Part shown: positions 28,801-40,800 of the stretch, one piece after another
Position numbering within the stretch: position 1 is the stretch's first letter
Layout of the letters: each line of letters starts with the position of its first letter
Source: Camarhynchus parvulus
Lineage: Eukaryota; Chordata; Aves; Passeriformes; Thraupidae
Assembly (NCBI RefSeq): GCF_901933205.1
Contig: NC_044574.1
Span: 23,359,733 to 23,423,732, forward strand
Direction of reading: 5' to 3'
DNA length: 64,000 bases
Position numbers and translations under genes: made by a program
The notes under the pieces: model-generated
Databases searched by the model: none
The model's input: only the letters and a program-made list of their open reading frames with translations
Told to the model about the DNA's origin: nothing

Positions 28801-31800
28801 TTCACACACTGCCCACATCTCACATGCAGCTTACATGTGGCCTGCTTCCAAAGACCAACTCAGCATGGTAGCTTGCCCTGATGTGACTCAGCGGTGGCTC
28901 TTGTGCAAAAGTTATGCCTCAGACAGGAATATTAACTTTTGCTGTTCCATCTGTAGGATTTAGGAAAATCATTTGCTGGATCAGGAAGCCCTTCTACTGC
29001 TGAATGATACTGATGATTCCAGCAATACAGGGGAGAGAGGTATATAAACACCAACAGAGGACAGGGTAATCAAATCAGTAGAGATACTGAAAAGACTCAA
29101 ACCAGCAGTTGCAGAGAAGAAGCAGGCAGATCCAGAAAAGCCTTGCTGCAGTTGGCAGGACAAGCATAAACCTCCAAGCCAGTCACAGCAGGGGGAAGGC
29201 GTGTACATGTTGCATTTGTTTTACTGTTCTTACACCAGCTTGTTCACAGGGCTCCAAAGCACTAACATTTAACAACCCTTGGCTTGTAAAAAGACCAAGG
29301 AAAAATACTCAGTATTTAAAAAAATCCCTTTGCAATCACTGGAAGAAGAAATTCAACAATTTAGAGAATTTGATACCATTTGTTGTAACTGGGATGGTAC
29401 TGTAAATTAACTTTAGTACTAGGATTAAATACAAAAGATATTTGAAAGTAAAACTTATCCAAATGGATATGAATCCAGATGACACTTCAAGAGCTAGGAC
29501 AATTCAAGGAGAGATGCCAAGAAAAGGCTGAAATCACAGCAGACTCAAATAATGCAACTGTCATCAGAGTGTTTTTACATCTTTCCTCACACAATTTAAC
29601 CAGTAGTATAGGTGATTCTTGCCATTAACTATTAACAATAAATTATATTTTTATCTCAGATCTCACAGTAAAACATAGCAAAATGTTTCACAGACGTGTC
29701 TCTGAAAAAAAAAATACTTCTATGCAGGGCAGATTTAGGATGAGAAGCCTTCATCAGCCCCAGATGCAGCTCTATCTGTCAGCCAGAAGCATCAAACAAA
29801 TGTGGGAAAAAGAGACACTAAAGTGTGAAGAAAAAGAAAAGAAAAATACTCAAATCGGGAGGACCAGATGATTGTTATTTCAAAATCTTTAAATTCCTGA
29901 CAAATGAAATCACAAATGTAGCACCACATGTTTTGTTGGCTTTTCTTTAAACAACAAACAAGCAAAATAATCCCAAACAACAAACCATATACACACAGCC
30001 CACCACCACCTAAGCTTACACTGGAATAAGGGAGATACCAACTAAGCAGAAAGCACCAAATATTGATGTAGTAATCTAGAAAGGACTTCTTGCCAATACA
30101 TCCAACAGGCTAACATCCACAGAACTTTATAATACAAACCAAACCTGGAACGAGTAAATAAACCCAGAAGTTGAGAAAAACAGGATAACACATAAAAAGA
30201 AATTACTTTGATAACCCTCATCTCCAAACAGCTCATGCCTTTAATAAAGATAATCAACACTTTACACAAGACTTAGTCTGAGTGTCAAGAACAGCATCAC
30301 ATTGAGCCACACAGAAACTGAGAAGCTTAAAAGAGAAGAAAATTTTGCTACTATTGTCTCCTTAGCCCCTTCCTAAAGTGATAAACTGAAAGAATCTTTT
30401 GGAACAAAATGTATTGACTGGTGGAGAATGGTGTTATAACTGACTCTATTACCATAAAAAACTGTGGTATGAGAAGTAGGAATTGACGGTGATGACAGTT
30501 CCAGAATGGTAACAGAGGACAGGATACTATACGAGAAGAACAGACATACCAAAAAATCACCATTGGTAAATTGTCATATGCTTAGTGCTTAAATTCAAGA
30601 TCATATTAAGCTGCCTTATCTGCTGTAAACATAGAAAAGAAAGATGGATATTCAGTAAGTAGTTATAAAGAATTTATGAGCCAACAGCAGGCCATGTACA
30701 TGAAAACAATGCAAATGCAATTGCAGGATACGACAAAAGAAGGAAAGGAAAAAAAAGATCAATACAGCTCATGAAATGCTAGAAATACTAAATGCTGATT
30801 GGAAGCACATTACTTAGTCCTGATTATCCTCACTAATTAAAAAAAAATTAAAAATGACACAGGTACAGAATGTATTTGCCAAAGGAGTCTCAAATGCCTT
30901 TTCTTGTAAGGAGACATTTACCAGACTGTGCTAATTAAAAACAACAGCTGAAAACCTCTCTTTGGAGCCAGTACTGTTTAATATCTTTATCAATGATCTG
31001 GACTAAGGGATTGAGTGCACTCTCAGGAAATTCACAGATGACACCAAGTTGGTTGGGAGTGTTCATCTTTTGGAGGACACAGAGGCTCTGCAGAAGGACC
31101 TGGGCAGGACAAACTGGTGGGCCAAGGCCAACGCTATGAGGTTCAACAAGGCCCCTGCCAGGTCCTGCACTTGGGTCACAACAACCCCAGGCAGTGCTAC
31201 AGGCTTGGGGCAGAGTGGTTGGAAAACTTCCCAAAGAAAAGGAGCTGGGAGTGCTGGTCCACAGGCAGCTGACCACGAGCCAGTGTGTGCCCAGGTGGCC
31301 AAGGAGCCAATGGGATCCTGGCCTGTGTCAGCAACAGTGTGGCCAGCAGGACCAGGGCAGTGACTGTCCTGCTATATTTGGCACTGGTGAAGCCACACCC
31401 TGAATCCTGTTTCCAACTCTGGGCCACTCAGTTCAGGGAAGATTTTGAAGTGCTGCAGCAAGTCCAGAGAAGGGCAATGTCCCATTTTTACTACAAATTC
31501 TTTAATCTATACTCTCTGACAAGACATTTAACTGGCTTTGGATAACCTGTGGAAGGATAAAAAGAAAATGAAAAGTTGGACAAAAGATGATATAAAGCAT
31601 ATACACTCTGAGGGGCAACGACTATTTGCTTTCTTCTTTATATATCCTGGTCACAACCTGAAGCCAATGAACAGAGTTTCCAGATGTGATGACAAATGTA
31701 TCATATGAGATGCAAAGATGCAGGAATAGCTGGCAGCCACAGTGATACCCCCTGATTGGGCAAACAGTTTAACTGGCTATTCTTCCCCTGGGGACTGACC

Positions 31801-34800
31801 TACACCAGGCTTTTCTTTGGAGTTCTGGCCAACTGACCATTCACAAGCAAAGAAGTCACAAATTGCTAATTTACCACTATTTTCTCATTGGTGAAACAGC
31901 ATCTTCCGTATTATTTTACTTACATCAAGCAAGTCAGACTATTCTCCAAAAACCTAGCTATTAAATTGATCTGACATGTGAAAAAGCAGAAAGATTGATT
32001 ACTGCCTGTAATAAAAACAGTATACAGAGCAGATAGTAACTTCCTTGATACACATTTTTAAATAACTACAAAATGAATTCCAATATCACATAAACAGGAC
32101 AAGAACTGTAACCAAATTGGGAGAGGGATTGTACGATTACCCACATATCTTTGTAATCAACACACAGCAGAATTCCAGTTCTGTTGTAAAGCTGTAAGAT
32201 TCCTCGTACTAACATGCGTGGAACAGAAGGGGGGAAAACAAGGCAAATAAAATGAGAAAAATCAGATGCCTTAATTCAAAACACTTTTCATGGCACAAAT
32301 TAGAACATGCTTTTTAAATTGTGCTTCAATATTTCGCTCTGCAAAAATCAGTCATGTATTGATAATCAATCAGATTGACATCTTGGTTACAGCAATTCAT
32401 ATGGACTGCTGCAAGGAAAAGTTCCAAGAAAGTATGCTTCCCAAGAATGCAGTGGTGCAAAAGCAAGTAAAACTCTGTCCTTCCTTCCCAGCAGAAGATA
32501 ATCCTAATGTTACCGTTGCACGTAATAAATCTTGTACTCTTTGGCCATGAACAAGCCCATGGGAAAAATCAGATTCATGATGTGCAAAGAAAATACTACA
32601 ATGCCTTACCACCACAACCTTGTCTAAATACATTTTGCTCAGAACGGAGTATTTTAGAAAATATCACTGATTTTAAATTTTACTAAAGTAGGATTTGGAA
32701 GATTCAAAACCATTTTTTGTAGACCCTCAGTTCCTTCACCACTGTTATAGGTAACTACATGCAACAGTAATGTGCTTTTTCCTCCAAGTAAACGCACTTT
32801 AAACCCAAGTCAAGTTTTTTTTTTGTGTGTGTTTAACCAGGTACCACTATGTTTTGTGTAAGAACAACCTGCAAGTTCATTTGCATTCACACTATTGAAA
32901 CAATATGGAATCTTTATAATCTGTCATTTCTTTTGAAATTATGACTATTTGAGGGATCACATGCAACCAAAATCACAGCTATCTGGAGATAGGTTTGAAC
33001 TTTGTACTGCCAAGACTACTGGTTGGCAAACAGGTGAGAATTTCGGTCTGGTTTTGGCTTCACGTGACATGGAGATCCCGTTTAACCACTTACAGCCACC
33101 ATCTCCTTCTCCCTTTCCTATTACTCACCCTGCCCTGCTTCTGGCCATGCAGTGCCAGCACACTTGTTGAACAACTCCATGATTAAATTTAATTTACTGA
33201 TGTGTCCAAAAAGCCTCGTGGGAAAAGGCCCAGATAGTTTTCTGCCAGGCAGATTAGATTCTAGACACATCTGATACATTCCAGAACCAGTAGCAAGAAG
33301 GTAGTTGGACTTCAATGGCCAAGACCAGGAAGGGAAGAACTTAAGCCTTTCCAATGCACAAACTTAACACAAACCCAATACAGGCACAAATTCTTAACCT
33401 TACTAGTGGTAAGCTCAGGAAGCCTGAAATGGGCAGCTATAGATAGCCAAATTCTACTAGATCCCCAAAAATTTACCTTTACTTCTATCTAGTAAAAACT
33501 GGCATAAGATGTGATCACCGATCATTTAAATTGAAGGTCACAGAAACGTGTTGCTACAGTAATTTTCAGAACTTGTATCCAATGTATCAATGAACCTTTT
33601 AATTTTAATTTAATAATCCGTTTCCTGGGGTTTTATCATGACCTGAGACAGCAAAGGTTTCCCATTTACTTTTTCAGGCCACCACTTTCTTTGCCTTCCA
33701 GGCTCTTATTATTCTCATCATATCCTCATCTCACACCTTTGGAGGCAAAGGTTCACTACAACTTCAGTATTGCACAGAGTACATTCCCACAGTATGCAAA
33801 TGAGCACAGGCACCTGATTCACAGAAGGGAAACATAAGACAGAATTCACTGTCTGGCTCCTTACCCAGCACTAAAATCTGTAAGGTTTTTCAACAGAAGC
33901 TGTTCAGTCAAAGATTTCATTGAGCAGCCTCAACTGATGCATCAGAATTCCCTTATTTACAACTTCATGAAGTCATAGTTTTATTTCCTCTCATTATTCC
34001 TTACCATGCTTTAATCAACATCAAGCCTAAAAGCTCCCACTGGATCAACTCCACTCAAATTATCTGACTTAATACACATTCTCCTTGGTTGTGATGAACA
34101 AAACCAACCTACCTCTTCACATTTCCCAAACAGCTAAAATGTTTTCAAGTGTGCAAAGTACTACTTGACATTAGGTCATGGTATGGTTTGTCACCAACAA
34201 AAATTATTTCTTGGTACTTTTTATTTACAAGCAGCTTTGGATGCATGACAATACCTGGCTACTCAAAGACCTTTTAAAGTTATTTTAATGCAAGAAACAT
34301 TGAGAAATATTATTAGTTTGTCTGTATCATATTGCAATCCCTAAGGTATTTTGTTTATCCCAGTTTTAAATTGATTCACACAATTTTTCTATGACACAAA
34401 CTATAGTCACAATCAAATCACATATTTTAACAATGCATGTATAGTCTTCTCAAATAGTGAAGAGTGCTCATATTTATCAGCACATTATGTTTTCATACTC
34501 ACACTGCTCCCCATCTCTTACACATCTGTGACTTAAGTGTGGTGTCACAGCACCAATTTAAATTTTATTTTTTTTAAGTGATTCAGTCCTCAGCAGTATC
34601 TAGTCTTTATTACTGGAAAGATTTGTAATGGTATTCTTTGCAATTTTCCTGCCAAAGACTAATAATTGTTTAAATACCCTAAGAAGATTCCCGACGTCAC
34701 CTAAATTCTCAGAAACTTTGCTTCCACAGACCTTGATAAATAAAGAAAGGGTTTTGCAGAGGGACTAAAAAGAGCCTATTTTTAAAATGTTCTAATGATA

Positions 34801-37800
34801 ATTCAAGACATCATCGGTTAGAAGCATTTCCTTAAGAAGTCCTCCTCCCCTAGCTATAATGGCAAGTGTTATACATGGCTGGGGAAAAACCAACAAATTC
34901 TTCAAACCTTATTCCCCACGGCGAAGGAGTTTCATTTCCATATGAAGTTTCACAAACACTTTGATAATAGCCTCCAGATGTGAGAGAGAGCATTCTTCAT
35001 AACCAGCTCAATGCTGTGTGCTAATTCATTTCCTCTTCCAAAGAGAAGGTGGTGCTCGACAAAACAGCAGCATTTGCATTTCTACTGTGAATTTACTGCA
35101 AGGATTCACTTTGAAGTGATTATTTAAGATCAATTCTTGCAACCCAATCATGGGTTAGGGTTTCACGTTAAGCACACATAGAGAGCTATGCTACCAACAA
35201 TACTGATGTTGTAAAGACTCTATCCATATGTATTTCTACACCATGGTGCAGGTGCATCCCATGGTACATCCTACACTCTCCCGACTGTCAACCAGAAGCA
35301 GGACATATATAAAGAGCTTTTTCCTGCTTGTGTTTTGTAGTAGGTTGTTCCTGGCTGGGTGCCAGACACCCACCAAAGCCTCTCTATCACTCCACAGCTG
35401 AACAGGGGAGAGAAAATATAACAAAGGGTTCATGAGTTGAGATATGGACAGAGAGAGATCACTCACCAAATACTGTCACAGGCAAAACAGGCTCAAATTA
35501 GAAATACTGCATTTATTACTAACAAAATCAGAGCAAGATAATGAGAAGCAAAACATTAAAAACACATTCCTTCCTATCTCTCCCTCCTTCCCACCTCTAC
35601 CTCCTCCTCCAGCAGCAGAGACAGGGAATGGGGATTATGGTCAAGTTTGTCACATGTTGCTACTCAGGAGAGGAGGAGTTCCCCCGCTCCTACGTGGGGT
35701 CTCTCCCACAGGAGACAGTTCTCCAAGAACTCCTCCAACAGGAGTCCATCTCACAGGCAACAGTTCTCCACAAACTGCTCCAAAACACCACTCTTCCATG
35801 GGGTGCAGTCCTTCGAGGACAGGTTGTTCCAGCGTGGATCCCCAACGGTTCACAAGTCCTACCAGCAAACCCGATCTGGCACGGGCTCCTCTCTCCATGG
35901 GTCTGCAGATCCCTGCCAGGACCCTGCTCCAGACAGGCCTCCCACAGGTCACAGCCTCCTCTCAGGCATCTACCTGCTGCAGCGTGGGTCCTCTCCACAG
36001 ATTGCAGGAGAAGCTCAGCATCTCCATGGTCCTCTGCAGGCTGCAGGGGCAGAGCTGCTTCACCATGGTGTTTAACACAGGCTGCAGGAGAATCCCTGCA
36101 CTTCTGTGGTCCTCCATGGGCTGCAGGGTCACAGCTGTTTGACCATGGGCTGCACCATAAGCTGCAGGGGAATCCCAGCTCCAAAGCCTGGAGCACCTCC
36201 TCTGCCACCTTCCTCACCAACCTGGGTGTCTGCAGAGTTATTCCTCTCAGATATTCTCATCCCTCTCTTTCTCTGGCTTCCATCAATACAAATAACTTTT
36301 TCTTAAATCTGTTACCACAGAGGCATTACCACCATTTCTATTTGGCCCAGCCTTGGCCAACAGCACATCCATCTTTGGAGCCACCCCTCTAGCCCGTCCC
36401 CACTATGAAAGGTTGGCCACACAAACCCAATACATGTCTCAACACAATCAATACCTGAGACAAAAAAAAAGTTTCTTCCAAGAAAAGTGTTTTTCTTTCG
36501 GCAATCTTGTAAACTGCGGTGAGCTGAGTATCTCCCAAAGCAGAAAATTATGTGAAGTATTTGTATGTTGAACTTTAACTGCTTGCACAGTTTATTTCTT
36601 TTAAAAGAAAAAAAATCTTTTATCTGTGACAGTAAGAAAAGAAATAAATTAGAATTTCTTTCTTGCAACTGGTTTAATGGTCAGCAATTGCATATAGTGC
36701 CATCATACACAGTATAAGAACAATGGTACCATGGGTAAACAAGAAAATAATCTTTAGTTATGACATGAATTTTCTGGTTTGTTTAGGAGCCAGATTCCAT
36801 TGTGCCTTAGAATTGAAAATCAGGGGTCAATTCATGTGAGAACCTAGCCTGACCTTGAAATAACTGCAGCTTTCTATAAATAATATGATTTCATTTGTGT
36901 GGAAATATTTCAAATCAAATGAAATCATATTATTTATAGAAAGCATTTTCCTAGACTTTACAGGACAGTATTTAAGATTTTTGTTTCAATGTTTTTACTG
37001 TTTATTTTATGATACTATATGTAGACTTCTCCATTTTGAGCATGGGAGTAATGTGCATTTGTAAGTCCAATAAATAGGCAAGGACACAAAAGCAACAACA
37101 ACAACAAAAACCAAACCAAACCAAAAAAACAAAAATACAGTTTGTCTCTCTGTATAATACCTGTTTTTATTTGCTGGGTCTTGACATTTACACCCAATAA
37201 GCAACAGGATTATGTTTTCACTTGTGTCTAACTTTGTTAAACATTTTAATAGTCTTTTCAAGCAACATAGTAACCTTGAGCTAATTAAAAATTATCCCAA
37301 ATACAGAATATGTACTGTGTTTATAAAACCATGACTTTTTCTTACCTAATTAAAGAAAAAAAAATCAAATTCCTGCTTTTAGAGAGCTCTAATATACCTT
37401 TCTGGACTAGCAATATTGTTTTAGAGGATATGTCACATAGAGCAGTGGCTTTGCTCTGATTTTCTGCAGTTATTTTAAGGTCAGGCTAATAAAGTCTTGA
37501 CTTGGAATTTTTCTCTAGTATTTTGAGAACTTAAGTAACTCCTCATTTCCATCATAAGAGTTCTGTAACTATTTTGCCTATCAGTTCCATCAAATACCTT
37601 CCTTGTAGATAGCTAGAACATGACCGTAACTGCTGTACCTGTCCCTCAACATTCCTCCTGTGTAATCACAGTTTTATGGCTACTGATTTTGTGAAGTTTC
37701 TTTCTTACTGCCTATACTGTAAGAAGCAGGCAGGGTATCAGACATAAAGTGTTAATACAAGACTTTTTTTTTAAAGAACATTTTCAAAAATGTTCTTTAA

Positions 37801-40800
37801 GTGACTGACGTTTTTTAAGAAGTTGCAATAAGGAGTGTCTTGTACTAAAACTTCATTTTTGAAAAACTGAAAGCTCACTGAGTTCCTAAAAATCAGAGAG
37901 CACTGCCATTTCTTTGCTCTGCTAGAAAGAGACTTCAGATAAAGACATTTTTTATTAAAGATTACATCTTATATATTTAATGCTTAATTTATGTATTTAA
38001 ATACATTATATTCAAGTTCAGCCTCACAATTGATGATGCTGAATTTAGCTGAAAATAACATTTCACTAAACTAAAGTGCTGAAATCAGCAACCTGCAAGT
38101 ACCAAATACAATTTAAATAGCTGCCAGCAATATCCTCATAAACAATGTCTAAAACAGGAATCACACAAAATTTCTGAAGGTCCAGCACACTTAAAAAAAC
38201 TTAAGGCATAGGAGCTCTGTGTTTGCAAAACACTTTGGCATGGTCATCCAGAAAAATCACTTATCCTCACCATGACAAAATTTGAGAAATTTCCATGCTG
38301 AAAGTATGAAACCACACAGAAGGCGAGACTTCAGAGGGGTTCTTGAGGTTATACCCCTTAAATGACTTTAACATCTAGTTCAATACTTCATTAGAAATGC
38401 TTGTTACCCACTAATTTTTACAGTTTCTGAGTTTTTTAAACTCATTCAGTAAATTCCAGCACAACAGATGCAGTGTCTCAAGATAGCACATGCTCTGCAA
38501 CAGTGAGTAACTTTTGCCTTCATTTGAAAGAGCTGGAAAATTCATCTGATTCCCTTTCTAAGATCAGACAGCTGAAACAATGTACCCCAACCATGAACAT
38601 AAATTTGGTATCCAGTGGCACAGGATTCAGTCACTTCACAAATATCTGTATCTGTGACACAGTGTCAAAGAGAAATTTGAGAAGTTTACAAAGAATGCAC
38701 CAAGCTTCAGCACAAAAAATTATGATTGCCCGGAACACATAGAAAGCAGCCACTTCATCAATAGTACTGGACTGATGTGGCCTGAAACCAAAATAACAAC
38801 TCATTTTAAAATTATCTTTGTTTCTCTGACTCAAAAATTACAGAGATTTAACTTCACTTGCTCAGCTGCAGTGATCTCAGAACAGTAGCCCACATTTCGC
38901 AACTCATCTTCATAGTGAGGAAAGCAAACTTCAGAATGCACTTTGGCCTACAAATTGTAGAGGTATGCAATAGTCTTCTACAGCTGCAAGAATTCACTGG
39001 ACATGCTAAAAATGCTGTTGGCTAATATTTATGGTCAGGAAACAAAACCTGTCAACTACAATCTTTAGTGCCTAAAACTCAAACATTAAACTGAAGCCAC
39101 CTAGCACCTTCAAGAAAATGGCTGAGACCTAATATTTTACTATGAATTTTATGGGAGAATGGTGGAGGTGGAAACAAGCAGATGCTAACCAAGTAACTGA
39201 TCTTGAGGAAAATGCTTCAGTATTTTTATTCCATAGTCCCAAAATACTGATACATTCATTATGAGATTGATTACAGAACTCTGTTCCAGATGTAGAGAGC
39301 AGAGTGAGTTAACACTAATTCAGATGGGGCTCAAATTCCTAACGAAGGAGAGAGGCCAAAAGATGTTACTCTCAGATTCCACTATTGGCAGTTTCCCCAT
39401 TGAAGGTAAGTACTGCCTGTACTAAGGACCAAAAAGCAGTATCAAAGGGAAACAATCCACCTAAGAAAATTGAAGGACAGGGGGAAATGCTTCCTGCTGC
39501 CCACTTGATATAACATTGCCTTGTTATACTTTAACTTTAGGCATCTTTCTTTTGCCAGAGCTCTGACTGATCACATACAGGGTTAAAAAATGGTTAAATC
39601 ATCACATATAGGGTTAAAAAATGGTAAAATCATGTGGTAACACACAAATCAGGCAGTGGCCACCTGCATACTGTTGACAGTATTTGTTTTGAATTTGCCT
39701 AGGAGCTGCCTTCAGCGGTCAGAAGACAGCTGATTCTTGTGTGAGTCAGGTATTGAGAACCCAAGCAGTAGGAAAAGTGGTTTTCCATCACTGCATAAAC
39801 GTAAGCATTTTGTACCTATTTATCACTTCTCTCGGGTGAGAAAGCGCATCTCCTAGTCAGCAGTCTTAGAGAAGCTCAGGAAACCCAGAATATCTTTTCC
39901 CCTCATTTTCAGTATGATGGTTTTACAAGCATTCTGGTCAGGATTAAGACAGCACAAAAAAAGTTTAGAGTAAAATAAGTATTAGCCTCCATCTACCTTC
40001 CCATAAATGTACCCAAATTTCTTTGTGCTGGTCAAACCTCTGAATATTTGATCCACTGGTCATGAACGGTTTCAGTTACTCACAGATTTTTTTCATATAC
40101 TATCAAAGACTTGCCACGTAATTACAGAATTTTGAATCAAGAGTCACTTAAGTTCTCCAGAATTTATATACAAACAAAAAGACTGAACTCCAGGAATCCC
40201 AATTTACTACTCAGATCTGAATATATGTAAAGCATATCCATGCACTCATTTCTTAACCATTATTTTGAAGTTTTCTGAGTTGAAGAGTACCAGTAAGGGC
40301 TTACTTCAATATAAAATGAAACAATTAAACCCAACAAGCCACAAACCAAATGATATAAAATGAAATCAAATTATTTCAAAGTAAGGATTTGTATAATCAA
40401 AATTATCTACATAATTTTATCCAAAAGTTTCTGGCAACATTCCCACACTATTTTCACAGAAGTTTCCATATACAAACAAATTGCTACTAGAAAAGCAGGC
40501 AAAATTCAGCTCCAACATCAGCTCAAGTTTGGCAACTACAGATTTTTGATGCATATAACCACTAAAAAATTGCAAACTCCTTGCAAACACTGACTCTAAG
40601 AAGAATAAACAAAATTAAGTTCAAACATCTTTCAATAGCAGCTGGATTTTTGGGACTCCTATCAAGGAGTCCTTAATATGTTCTGCACAACTCTCAGCTC
40701 CTGAAGTGTAAAAAATATTACTTAAATAAGTTAAAGGAGAAGAGCTCTTTCTATGAATAATTTGGGAAGTGCTTCACGTGCAAGAGTAAACTTGGAGTCT

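Noticed and set aside
35444..36392. Plus-strand frames of 232, 283 and 142 codons
   Set aside because: They lie entirely inside the LTR minisatellite and run in overlapping phases; a repeat artefact rather than a gene.
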